Counted from the stretch's first letter, positions 1 through 6,751 are shown. The stretch is 10,840 nt of DNA from CAYLLN01 sp040901775 (GCA_040901775.1 JBBDYF010000306.1:1-10840), one strand, 5' to 3'. Notes: generated by a model from the sequence alone, not told the origin. A program made the numbers and translations.

Positions 1-3
1 CTT

Positions 4-76
4 GGGGTCGGGAGTCTTTGGCGGAAGGCGCGTGTCCATTGTGGAGGCCAGTTGCCCGCCAAAGACTCCCGACCCC
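4..76. repeat. Perfect 21-bp inverted repeat with a 31-base loop
   Basis: Positions 4-24 and 56-76 are exact reverse complements, separated by 31 bases that do not pair further. The arms are GC-rich, with a central AGTCTTTGG / CCAAAGACT core. No T-tract follows on the + side, so it does not look like a classical intrinsic terminator. It could be a small dispersed palindromic element, or the end of an upstream transcription unit outside the window. The repeat is read directly; its role is unknown. Confidence 0.75.
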
Positions 77-196
77 CTGGCGTGCTCCGTGCCGCGAGCG
101 AACTGTCAATACGTCCACTGAGTCTATTTGGCGATCGTGCGCAAGTCTTCTTACCTACGATGATGACGCTCAGGGCCCCTCGGCTGCGACTTGCCC

Positions 197-202
197 TATA
201 AT
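197..202 (+). promoter_or_regulatory. Putative -10 box (TATAAT) for the helicase gene
   Basis: An exact TATAAT stands in otherwise GC-rich DNA. No convincing -35 element is visible 16-18 bases upstream, so this is a half-supported promoter. Transcription would start near 209. An ATG at 214 would then have almost no leader, while the ATG at 244 would have about 35 bases. This favours the 244 start. Confidence 0.4.
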
Positions 203-243
203 GCCGAGCACGGATGTTTTCTCTCGCTGGCCCACTAAGCCGT

Positions 244-2580
244 ATGGAAACCGCTGCTACTTCCCCTGCGCCGCCCGACGTTTTCGCCGGTCTGACCCCC
301 GCCCAGCGGCAGGCGGTCGCCCATGTGGACGGGCCGCTGCTGATCCTGGCCGGACCCGGCAGCGGCAAAACGCGAGTCGTCACGCACCGGATCGCGCACC
401 TGCTGGAGCAAGGAATCCGCGGTCAGAACGTGCTGGCCCTGACCTTTACCAACAAGGCGGCCGACGAAATGAAGGTTCGACTGGCCCGGCTGGTCGCCGT
501 GCCGATCGTCTGGATGGGCACCTTCCACCGGTTCTGCGCCCGACTGTTGCGGCAGTACGCGCCGCACGTCGGCCTGGCCGAGAATTTTTCGATCTACGAC
601 ACCGACGACAGCCGCAAGATGTTGGTCGAGGCCCTGGTGGACGAGCGGATCGAGCTGACGCACGTAACGCCCGACGGCGTGGCCCACGCCATCAGTTGGG
701 CCAAGAACAACCTGATGACCGCCGACCGGTACGTTCCCAAGCGGGGCAATGCGCTGGGGGGGATCGTCGAACAGGCGTACCCGGCGTATCAACGCCGGAT
801 GCTGCAAGCGAACGCCGTCGATTTCGACGACCTGCTGCTGCACGTCGCCACGCTGCTCCGCGAAAATCCAGAGATCCGCGCCCGCCTCGACGACCGCTAC
901 CGCTACATCCTCGTCGATGAGTACCAGGACACGAACCTGGCGCAATACGCGATCGTGCGGGCCCTCGCGATCGACCATCCCAACCTGGCCGTGACGGGCG
1001 ATCCCGACCAGTCGATCTACGGCTGGCGGGGAGCCAACCTGAGCAACATCCTGGAGTTCGAAAAGGATTTTCCGCAGGTCAAGGTGGTGCGGCTCGAACA
1101 GAACTATCGCTCGACGAAGGCGATCCTGCGCGTGGCCGACGAACTGATCCGCCACAACGTCCGCCGCAAAGAGAAAGACCTGTTCACCGACAACCCGGAA
1201 GGCGCGCGGGTGCGACTCGCCTGCTATCCGACGCAGTGGGATGAGGCGGACGACATCGCCGCCCAGATTGCGGCCCAGATCCGCGACGGCCGCCGCCGGG
1301 CGCGCGATTTCGCCGTGTTCTACCGGACCAACGCCCTCTCGCGGCAGATCGAGCACGCGCTGCGCGACCACGTCGTGCCGTATCAGATCGTCAACGGGCT
1401 GGAGTTTTACCAGCGGAAGGAAATCAAGGACGTCCTCGCCTACCTGCACCTGCTGAACAACCCGCGGAGCGACGTCGCCCTGTTGCGGATCATCAACGTG
1501 CCGACGCGCAAGATCGGCAAGGCGAGCGTACACAAGCTGGCCGACCACGCCCGGCAACAGGGAATTCCGCTCTTGGATGCGGCTCGCCAGGCCGGGCTGA
1601 TCGGCGAACTGGGTAAAGCGGCCAGCGTCGCCATCGCCCGCTTCGTCGCCATGTTCGATCGGCTGGGCGAAGCGATCCACGTCCCGGTCGAAGAGATCGT
1701 CGGCCGGGTGCTGACGGAAACCGGCTATCGCGAAGTGCTGGAGAACAGCGAAAGCGAAGAGGACGAAGAACGGCTCGCCAACATCGAAGAACTGCTGACC
1801 GCCGCCCGCGAGTTCGACATCAAACACCCCAGCGACAACTCGCTCGAACAGTTTTTGGAAGAATCGTCGCTCGTGGCGGATAGCGACGCCTGGGAATCCG
1901 AGATCGACAGGGTTACCCTGATGACCCTACATGCGGCCAAGGGGCTCGAGTTTCCGGGGGTCTTCATCGTCGCCTGCGAAAACGGCCTGCTGCCGCACGA
2001 GCGGAGCATGCACGACGAGGAAAAACTCGAGGAAGAACGCCGCCTGCTGTTCGTCGGCATCACGCGGGCCCGCGAGGAGCTCCAGCTCAGCTACGCCCAA
2101 TATCGTTCGTTCCGCGGCCTCACCAGCCCAACCGTTCCCAGCCCGTTCCTCATGGAATTGCCGCGGAGCGAGATGGAACTGTCCGACACCGCCAGCAGCC
2201 GGCGAACCACGCCCGATTGGGAAGCGGGTTTCGAGCCCGCCGCGCACCAAGATGCGGAAGACGTCTCGCAACTCGCCGGCGAGGACGAATTCTCGCAAGA
2301 CATCGACCAGGCTCGCCCGACGGGTAAACGGGCCGCGCCCGTGCTCACCTCGGGCCTGATCACGGGGGCCGACCTGCTCGGCCAGCAAACCCGCCCGCGG
2401 GTTTCGCCCAACGTCTTCACCCACGGCATGGTGGTCGACCATCCCCAGTACGGCTCCGGTACGATCGTCGCCCTCTCTGGCGAAGGGCCCAAGCGGAATG
2501 CCGTCGTCCGCTTTTTCGGCGATGCGGGCGAGCGCTCGTTTCGGCTGGCATTCAGCCCGCTCGTGCCGGCCGAAGCCTAG
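244..2580 (+). CDS. pcrA: UvrD/PcrA-family ATP-dependent DNA helicase
   Basis: This is a superfamily 1A 3'-to-5' DNA helicase of the UvrD/PcrA/Rep group. It unwinds DNA in excision repair, replication restart and removal of recombinase filaments. In the 778-residue product the motifs appear in order: Q motif LTPAQRQAV (about 17-25), Walker A GPGSGKTR (37-44), motif II DEYQD (225-229), motif III VTGDPDQSIYGWRGA (250-264), LEQNYRST, motif V VTLMTLHAAKGLEFPG (557-572) and motif VI RLLFVGITRARE (600-611). An acidic low-complexity linker (about 640-725) joins the motor to a C-terminal Tudor-like region starting GMVVDHPQYGSG (728 on), as in PcrA, where it contacts RNA polymerase. An in-frame ATG at 214 would add 10 residues. 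I chose 244 because of the TATAAT at 197-202; neither start has a clear Shine-Dalgarno. The next gene follows after 37 bases and may be co-transcribed. The family is certain; uvrD versus pcrA naming is a choice. Confidence 0.95.
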   Translation: METAATSPAPPDVFAGLTPAQRQAVAHVDGPLLILAGPGSGKTRVVTHRIAHLLEQGIRGQNVLALTFTNKAADEMKVRLARLVAVPIVWMGTFHRFCARLLRQYAPHVGLAENFSIYDTDDSRKMLVEALVDERIELTHVTPDGVAHAISWAKNNLMTADRYVPKRGNALGGIVEQAYPAYQRRMLQANAVDFDDLLLHVATLLRENPEIRARLDDRYRYILVDEYQDTNLAQYAIVRALAIDHPNLAVTGDPDQSIYGWRGANLSNILEFEKDFPQVKVVRLEQNYRSTKAILRVADELIRHNVRRKEKDLFTDNPEGARVRLACYPTQWDEADDIAAQIAAQIRDGRRRARDFAVFYRTNALSRQIEHALRDHVVPYQIVNGLEFYQRKEIKDVLAYLHLLNNPRSDVALLRIINVPTRKIGKASVHKLADHARQQGIPLLDAARQAGLIGELGKAASVAIARFVAMFDRLGEAIHVPVEEIVGRVLTETGYREVLENSESEEDEERLANIEELLTAAREFDIKHPSDNSLEQFLEESSLVADSDAWESEIDRVTLMTLHAAKGLEFPGVFIVACENGLLPHERSMHDEEKLEEERRLLFVGITRAREELQLSYAQYRSFRGLTSPTVPSPFLMELPRSEMELSDTASSRRTTPDWEAGFEPAAHQDAEDVSQLAGEDEFSQDIDQARPTGKRAAPVLTSGLITGADLLGQQTRPRVSPNVFTHGMVVDHPQYGSGTIVALSGEGPKRNAVVRFFGDAGERSFRLAFSPLVPAEA

Positions 2581-2617
2581 GCGGCAGGATTAGATCACGG
2601 CAGAGTAAGATAACCGC

Positions 2618-3127
2618 ATGACAGCCACCCATCTCGAGCATCAGGCAGAAGCGCCCCGGTCGATTCGCTGCGCCGTTATTACGGTCAGCGATACCCGCAC
2701 GTTGGAGAACGACATCGGCGGGCAAACGGCGATCGTCCTGCTGACGGGCGCGGGACACGCTCTTGTCCACCGCGAGATCATTCCCGACGAACCGGCCAAA
2801 ATGCGATCGCTGCTGGCAGCGCTCGGCGACCGCGACGACGTGGACGCGATCCTGCTGACCGGCGGGACGGGAATCGCCAGCCGCGACCAGACCTACGAAA
2901 CGGTCGCCTCCCTGCTCGACAAGCCGTTGCCGGGCTACGGCGAGCTGTTCCGCTTGCTCAGCTACCAGGAGATCGGCCCGGCGGCGATCCTCAGCCGGGC
3001 GACCGGGGGCCTCGTTGGACGCAAGGTGCTACTCACCATGCCGGGCTCGCCCGCGGCGGTGCGGCTGGCGATGGAGAAGATCATCGTTCCCGAGCTGCCG
3101 CACCTGGTGCGCGAAGCGCGGCGCTAA
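2618..3127 (+). CDS. moaB: MoaB/MogA-family molybdopterin adenylyltransferase
   Basis: The 169-residue product belongs to the MoaB/MogA family, which activates molybdopterin by adenylylation before molybdenum insertion in the cytoplasm. Visible family signatures are the N-terminal strand CAVITVSDTRT followed by NDIGGQ, the loop LTGGTGIASRDQTYE (L80 on) that binds the pterin phosphate region, the helix FRLLSYQEIGPAAILSRATGG, and the C-terminal MPGSPAAVRLAMEKIIVPELPHLV. The sequence is closer to MoaB than to MogA in the SYQEIG segment. Some MoaB proteins, such as that of E. coli, lack demonstrated activity, so the reaction is inferred from the family. No other molybdenum-cofactor gene is in the window. 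The gene lies 37 bases after the helicase gene with no promoter visible between them, so it probably reads through from it. No strong Shine-Dalgarno is seen. The functional link between helicase and cofactor enzyme is probably positional only. Confidence 0.92.
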   Translation: MTATHLEHQAEAPRSIRCAVITVSDTRTLENDIGGQTAIVLLTGAGHALVHREIIPDEPAKMRSLLAALGDRDDVDAILLTGGTGIASRDQTYETVASLLDKPLPGYGELFRLLSYQEIGPAAILSRATGGLVGRKVLLTMPGSPAAVRLAMEKIIVPELPHLVREARR

Positions 3128-3161
3128 GTTACCAATTAAAAGAGCTCGCGGATCGGCGCGC

Positions 3162-3178
3162 GGTCGTCGAGCACGACC
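3162..3178. repeat. Small hairpin between convergent genes
   Basis: GGTCGT (3162-3167) and ACGACC (3173-3178) pair around a five-base loop. The hairpin lies 34 bases after the moaB stop, next to a second hairpin at 3189-3209. There is no U-tract on either strand. It may help end transcription or protect mRNA 3' ends. Confidence 0.5.
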
Positions 3179-3210
3179 CTCACCCCGGCCCTCTCCCAAA
3201 GGGAGAGGGA
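3177..3210. repeat. REP-like element with a CCCTCTCCC/GGGAGAGGG hairpin
   Basis: The stretch begins CCCTCACCCCGG and continues into a perfect 9-bp stem, CCCTCTCCC (3189-3197) and GGGAGAGGG (3201-3209), with an AAA loop. From memory, this matches a motif that recurs between genes in many GC-rich bacteria (CCCTCACCCC..CCCTCTCCC..GGGAGAGGG). It sits between the stops of the convergent moaB and small membrane-protein genes and may act as a bidirectional terminator or mRNA stabiliser. No T-tract is present. The copy number in this genome cannot be judged from one window. Confidence 0.65.
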
Positions 3211-3221
3211 GTGGAAGAGGC

Positions 3222-3407
3222 TCACGAACCGCCGGCGGGAACCTTCCACGGCGGAGTTGATTCGAACTGCGTCGCCAAGTAGGTTCCAAGTACGAAAGTC
3301 GCGGTCAGGATCGCCAGGAACGACAGGATCAGCATGACCGTGTAGATGTTGGTGCCCGGCTTCTGCGTGACGGCCACCGGCTGGTTAACTGAGCTTGGTA
3401 GAGACAC
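3222..3407 (-). CDS. Small single-pass membrane protein, unknown function
   Basis: A 61-residue product with one strongly hydrophobic helix (about residues 21-44, from IYTVMLILSF to TATFVLGTYLA) and a polar, Pro/Gly-rich C-terminus (ESTPPWKVPAGGS). I do not recognise a named family; small proteins of this layout are, as far as I recall, common in Planctomycetes. The start is a GTG at 3405-3407, preceded five bases upstream by GAGG. It lies inside the 3' end of the coiled-coil gene, so the two overlap by 23 bases. Initiation is therefore probably coupled to translation of the upstream gene, suggesting that the two proteins act together at the cytoplasmic membrane. A second in-frame GTG just past the upstream stop would shorten the product by ten residues. 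The function is unknown and the coding call is moderately strong. Confidence 0.6.
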   Translation of the reverse strand: MSLPSSVNQPVAVTQKPGTNIYTVMLILSFLAILTATFVLGTYLATQFESTPPWKVPAGGS

Positions 3408-4239
3408 GGTCGCCTCGCTTGATCTGTCCGCGTTGAAGTTCTTTCAAGATTTGACCGACCGCCCGATCCGGAGCGGTGCGGCGAATGACGATTCGCCCCA
3501 AGTAGGTATTGTCGCGATAGACTTCCATCGCGTGCCCCACCTTCAAGCCATCGTCCGAGCCGATCGAGATTTCGATCAGGTCCTTAGCGCCGACCTCGAG
3601 CACCACCGCCTCCACCTTGGGAGGAATGTGCGAGACCAGCGAATCGACCGTCAGGTTGTTCGCATCCATCACCGATTTCATCTGGGCGATCTGCAGAACG
3701 GCTTGCGTATTGCGTTCTTTTTCTTGATCGCGGAGAGAGATAGCCTGGTTCAGGTCGTCGGTCAGCCGAATGACGGCCGCCATTTTGGTATCCAGATCCT
3801 GCTCGGTGGTGCGCAGGTCGCCGCGCGTCGCCGCGATCTCTTCTTCCAGCGTTGTCAGTCGCTTTTGAGCCTCTTCGGCCGCAGCGGTGGCCTGGGAATG
3901 GCTGGTAAAAAGCGCAGCGAGCTCGGCTTGCTCGGCCGCGAGATCGCTCTCGGAGCGAACCAAGCGGGCCGACATCGCGCCGAGCACCGCGGCGCGGGCC
4001 GCCTGCTCGTTCTTCAGGTCGGTGCGCAGGCTTTGGATCAGGTCGTTCGCATCCTTGGTCGCCTGCTGGGCCTGCGCCAACTGCGATTCCAGGCCGAGCG
4101 GTTTGCCCCCGGTCGTGACGGTATTGGTGGCGTATTCTTCCCAGTTTTTATGGGTCGCATAGACCATCACCGAGAACGACATAAACATGATGCTCATCAC
4201 CAAGATGAGCACGGTAAAAATCTTGCCGACAAGCGTCAT
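3385..4239 (-). CDS. Membrane-anchored coiled-coil protein, unknown function
   Basis: A 284-residue protein with three visible parts: an N-terminal membrane helix (about 6-28, IFTVLILVMSIMFMSFSVMV), a long Ala/Glu/Gln/Leu-rich region with heptad-like spacing that predicts a coiled coil (about 50-187), and a compact C-terminal beta-type domain (about 207-284) containing EISIGSDDGLKVGHAMEVYR and ending GDRVSTKLS. The C-terminal pattern (a glycine-containing turn 'GSDDGLKVG', then 'GRIVI...VGQI...I..GD.V') resembles the flagellar-assembly FlgT C-terminal fold or MreC-like beta domains, but that is only an impression. Topology suggests an inner-membrane anchor with the coiled coil and C-domain on the outer face. 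The ATG at 4239 has a strong Shine-Dalgarno (GGAAGGAAGG, minus strand, five bases away), and a good promoter lies at 4398-4427. The 3' end overlaps the next gene by 23 bases. Coding is well supported; the function is unknown. Confidence 0.85.
   Translation of the reverse strand: MTLVGKIFTVLILVMSIMFMSFSVMVYATHKNWEEYATNTVTTGGKPLGLESQLAQAQQATKDANDLIQSLRTDLKNEQAARAAVLGAMSARLVRSESDLAAEQAELAALFTSHSQATAAAEEAQKRLTTLEEEIAATRGDLRTTEQDLDTKMAAVIRLTDDLNQAISLRDQEKERNTQAVLQIAQMKSVMDANNLTVDSLVSHIPPKVEAVVLEVGAKDLIEISIGSDDGLKVGHAMEVYRDNTYLGRIVIRRTAPDRAVGQILKELQRGQIKRGDRVSTKLS
3413..3416 (-). promoter_or_regulatory. Shine-Dalgarno (GAGG) that decides a GTG start
   Basis: On the minus strand GAGG lies five bases before the GTG at 3407, inside the coding end of the coiled-coil gene. 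It is the main reason for starting the small membrane protein at this GTG rather than at a later one. Confidence 0.45.
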
Positions 4240-4303
4240 GGCTACCTTCCTTCCGCTCGAGTGCCGGTACGCGTAAGTTCTTGCCTGGTCGCACTTTCGG
4301 CCA

Positions 4304-4317
4304 CCCTATAGATAGGG
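4304..4317. promoter_or_regulatory. Near-perfect 14-base palindrome in the leader of the coiled-coil gene
   Basis: CCCTAT and ATAGGG flank a two-base centre. It lies about 75-90 bases downstream of the predicted start of transcription and about 65 bases before the ATG. It could be an operator or a small RNA hairpin. No protein can be named for it. Confidence 0.4.
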
Positions 4318-4397
4318 CGGCGGAACGATCCGCTCGACACACCGGTCACACAATGCGAACGCAGGTGCGAGAAAAGCGAGAACCTAAGCACTTCCGC

Positions 4398-4427
4398 AGT
4401 ATAGTTACCGCTGAAACGAAAAGTCAA
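4398..4427 (-). promoter_or_regulatory. Sigma-70-type promoter for the coiled-coil/small membrane gene pair
   Basis: On the minus strand TTGACT (4427-4422) is followed after 18 bases by TATACT (4403-4398). Both boxes match the consensus at five of six positions. Transcription would start near 4391, giving a leader of about 150 bases. The pair therefore probably has its own promoter, separate from lnt. Confidence 0.7.
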
Positions 4428-4480
4428 TGAAACGGACTAATTTCGGATTTTTGGGACGATTAGGCAAAGATCCCAGAAGC

Positions 4481-4525
4481 CGTGGGCGTGCGAACCGGAC
4501 GAGGACACGCCCACGTAAGCGTGGG
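4481..4525. repeat. Overlapping hairpins with a shared central arm
   Basis: CGTGGGCGTG (4481-4490) pairs perfectly with CACGCCCACG (4506-4515) over a 15-base loop. The end of that same arm, CCCACG (4510-4515), can instead pair with CGTGGG (4520-4525) over a four-base loop. The two folds exclude each other. The element starts about 28 bases downstream of the lnt stop (minus strand), where a terminator would be expected, but no clear U-tract follows. Confidence 0.55.
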
Positions 4526-4552
4526 ACGTGGCACCCGCCAACCGATTCGCAT

Positions 4553-6271
4553 CTAACGTGCCCGATTATTCCGTCGAGTTTTCCAACCCACGGCCGCCAG
4601 CGCCAAGCTGAAGGCGACGCACAGCCAAGCCGGCCAATCTCCTATCCAGTGATACGGACTTTCTCGGCCATCGGGTCGCACCTGGGCGATCAGAATGGCG
4701 GTATCGCGCCGCGGGCCGCGGGACAAGATTCGCCCGTTGCCGTCGATCCAGCCCGAAATGCCCGTGTTGGCGGCAATGAGCATCGGCTTTCGGTTTTCGA
4801 CCGCCCGAAAGACGCTGCAGCGGAAGTGATGGTCGAGCATGGCCGTTCCCCAGAACCAGCCGTCGTTGGTCAGGTTGACCAAAAAATCGGGGGGCGTTCC
4901 TGCCTGGTTTAGCTCTATCACCTGGCGGCGGATCAAGTGCGGCACCACGCTTTCAAAGCAGATGCTGGGCGAGAGGGCGAGTCCCGCCACGTCGAAGGTC
5001 TCGGGGCCGGTGCCGACGGTCAGCCCGCCGGTCATGGGCGTCAGGCGATAAAGCCACGGGAACGCCTCCGCCAGCGGGATGTACTCGCCGAACATCACCG
5101 GATGGACCTTGGAATACCGGCCGACAACTTCTCCCTGCGGATTGGCTAGCAGCGCCGTGTTGTACGACCGCTCTCGGTCGCCGGGGCCGTAAACCCAGGT
5201 GTTGACATTCACCAGCAAGTGGACCGGCGTGGCCTGCCTCGAACCATCGGCCAAGGTATTCACCCGGGCCGCCTCACGAGCCAGGGCGTTGCCGAATTCG
5301 CTGTTCAAAGCAGTTAAATGCGAACGCATCGCTTGGACCGGGATGTTCGAGCCCGCTGGAGCGGCCAAGGGTTCTTCGATCCGGTACTCGGGGAGGACGA
5401 ACATCGACTCAGGCCAGACCACCAGATCGAGCCGCTCATTCTCGCGGCGGGCCTGGTCGGTCAGCCGGCCATAGTGCTCGAATGCTTGTGCCGCCCGCTC
5501 GGGGTTGTATTCGAACTTGGTATCGAGTGAGCCCTGGATCAAAGCGACGCGGAGCGGCTTGCGCGCCGCGCCGGGGGGCGTTTCAGCCAGGCGATACGCG
5601 CCGTAGCCCAGCGTTGCCAACAGCACCGCCGCGGCTGCCAGGGCGGGCCACAGCGTGCTGGGCAACCGCGGGTTTCCGCCCAGCGGAAGCGGAAAGGTAC
5701 GGGCCAAAGCAGCCGTCACCAGCAGCATGACAAAGCTCACGGCGTAGGCTCCTCCCAGATCGGCAATTTGCAGCAGCAGGGGAAAGCGGACCTGCGTATG
5801 CGACAACAGGCCCATCGAAAACCCGGTGAGCAGGTGCCCACGCACCAGTTCCAGGCCAACCCAGACCACCGGCGCGGCCACGACGATCGAAACCCCCAGC
5901 CGATGGACGGCAACCCGCGTGAGTCCCACGAACACCGGCAAGTAAAATGCCAGGTACCAGGAGAGGGCAATCCAGCCGGCGATCAGCGCCGGATGCGCCA
6001 GGCTGATGCCAAACAGCATTGCCAGCCAAAAGACGAAACCCGCCAGCCCGATCGCCAGGTAGGGGCGGCGGCCGGGCAATGTTGGCAGCAAAACGAGCCA
6101 CAGCCAGGGGAGTGGCGCCAGCCACGCCAGCGGCCACAGGTCGAGTGGCGGGAACGAGGCCCACAGCAGCAAGCTTCCCGCCAGCGCCAGCCAGAGCGTG
6201 GGGCTGCGCCAAAAGCTGGCGGGGGGCGGGTTCTCGGCGCGGCTTTCCGGTTTGTTCGAGCGCGGCTGCAT
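4553..6271 (-). CDS. lnt: Apolipoprotein N-acyltransferase
   Basis: Lnt is an inner-membrane enzyme that moves an acyl chain from a phospholipid to the N-terminal S-diacylglyceryl-cysteine of lipoproteins, the last step of lipoprotein maturation. The 572-residue product has a block of hydrophobic helices (about 22-230), a nitrilase-fold domain (about 240-530) and a final membrane helix (about 544-562). The catalytic triad is visible: Glu288 in VVWPES, Lys388 in RYSKVHPVMFGEYIPL and Cys438 in SPSICFES. NLTNDGWF and FRAVENRKPMLIAANTGISG are further family signatures. The Glu-Lys distance is 100 residues against 68 in E. coli (E267, K335), so there is an insertion of about 30 residues before the lysine. 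I start at the ATG at 6271; an open frame continues upstream to a TTG at 6427 but adds 52 unlike-family residues. No good Shine-Dalgarno is seen. The minus-strand neighbour downstream has its own promoter. Confidence 0.95.
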   Translation of the reverse strand: MQPRSNKPESRAENPPPASFWRSPTLWLALAGSLLLWASFPPLDLWPLAWLAPLPWLWLVLLPTLPGRRPYLAIGLAGFVFWLAMLFGISLAHPALIAGWIALSWYLAFYLPVFVGLTRVAVHRLGVSIVVAAPVVWVGLELVRGHLLTGFSMGLLSHTQVRFPLLLQIADLGGAYAVSFVMLLVTAALARTFPLPLGGNPRLPSTLWPALAAAAVLLATLGYGAYRLAETPPGAARKPLRVALIQGSLDTKFEYNPERAAQAFEHYGRLTDQARRENERLDLVVWPESMFVLPEYRIEEPLAAPAGSNIPVQAMRSHLTALNSEFGNALAREAARVNTLADGSRQATPVHLLVNVNTWVYGPGDRERSYNTALLANPQGEVVGRYSKVHPVMFGEYIPLAEAFPWLYRLTPMTGGLTVGTGPETFDVAGLALSPSICFESVVPHLIRRQVIELNQAGTPPDFLVNLTNDGWFWGTAMLDHHFRCSVFRAVENRKPMLIAANTGISGWIDGNGRILSRGPRRDTAILIAQVRPDGRESPYHWIGDWPAWLCVAFSLALAAVGWKTRRNNRAR

Positions 6272-6304
6272 CCAAGTCGATTCTAACGTCTTGCCCTGAC
6301 TCGT

Positions 6305-6318
6305 GCCGCCGCGGCGGC
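6305..6318. repeat. Perfect 14-base GC palindrome upstream of lnt
   Basis: GCCGCCGCGGCGGC is its own reverse complement. It lies 34 bases upstream of the chosen lnt start and would form part of its leader. In GC-rich DNA such palindromes can arise by chance. Confidence 0.35.
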
Positions 6319-6503
6319 GCTGGTGTCTAGCCAAATTGACTGGCAAGTGCCAATCGAGCCGAAAAGCACTCACCGCGCTGGGCCGGTTCAGGGTCAAGCC
6401 TTCCCCTTTTTTAACGCTCAGCAGCAAAGATCGCGAAGGCGCAGGCCGGCAGTGATGCCCTGAAGGTCTTTGCGCTAGAAGGAACGTCGTGAGGTGCTCG
6501 CCA

Positions 6504-6565
6504 CCCCCGGCTCGCGTCGGGGGCTAATAAGTTTCGCCGCTTGCGCGGCTGGGCTAGGCTAGCCC
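6504..6565. repeat. Three adjacent hairpins, possible dispersed repeat
   Basis: CCCCCGGC (6504-6511) pairs with GCGTCGGGGG-type bases (6516-6523, one G-U pair) over a TCGC loop. Next, GCCGC (6536-6540) pairs with GCGGC (6545-6549) over TTGC, and GGGCTAG (6551-6557) pairs with CTAGCCC (6559-6565). Read on the minus strand the first hairpin is TTAGCCCCCGACGCGAG, then CCGGGGGT, which I recall as a motif repeated between genes in Pirellulales genomes. That recollection cannot be tested here. No U-tract is visible. Confidence 0.55.
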
Positions 6566-6609
6566 TCGATGCCTATGGAGTGTGGCGGGCCTGGTAGCCG
6601 CTGCCCGCG

Positions 6610-6639
6610 TTGACCCGTTTTTTGTCAACCTGCTATACT
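6610..6639 (+). promoter_or_regulatory. Sigma-70-type promoter for cysteine synthase
   Basis: TTGACC (6610-6615) is followed after 18 bases by TATACT (6634-6639), with TGC directly before the -10 as in extended -10 promoters. Transcription would start near 6646, about 110 bases before the ATG. I see no recognisable riboswitch or T-box in that leader. Confidence 0.75.
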
Positions 6640-6745
6640 CGCGGCACACTAAGTTCTAACGCTGCCACGGCTTGCCGCGTCACCCGACTTGTCCCAGCGT
6701 CGGCCACTCCGGAACGAAGTTGCGGCCCGATCCCTTTTTCATCCC

Positions 6746-6751
6746 AGGAGG
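6746..6751 (+). promoter_or_regulatory. Shine-Dalgarno (AGGAGG) fixing the cysteine synthase start
   Basis: A full AGGAGG lies five bases before the ATG at 6757. It rules out the longer in-frame reading that opens at 6610, whose extra 49 residues would also overlap the promoter and leader. Confidence 0.9.

Larger units (their letters stand above)
4240..4552. other. 313-base intergenic region between lnt and the coiled-coil gene
   Basis: No credible gene is present. On the minus strand it holds a Shine-Dalgarno (4245-4254), a 14-base palindrome (4304-4317), a promoter (4398-4427) and, nearer lnt, a set of overlapping hairpins (4481-4525). The transcribed leader of the coiled-coil gene would be about 150 bases long, which leaves room for post-transcriptional control. 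Confidence 0.6.

Noticed and set aside
18..920. + strand open frame overlapping the helicase start
   Set aside because: Arg/Pro-rich out-of-frame reading of the helicase gene.
235..1827. Long minus-strand open frame (530 codons) opposite the helicase gene
   Set aside because: It is the antisense shadow of a helicase with all its motifs. GC-rich coding DNA gives long open antisense frames, and the translation is His/Asp/Val/Gln-rich with no family features.
3346..4311. + strand open frame of 321 codons opposite the coiled-coil gene
   Set aside because: The minus frame has a membrane helix, heptad pattern, strong Shine-Dalgarno and promoter; the + frame has none of these.
6272..6427. 52-residue N-terminal extension of Lnt from a TTG codon
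   Set aside because: The extension is unlike Lnt, starts with a rare codon, has no Shine-Dalgarno and spans palindromes that look like leader sequence.
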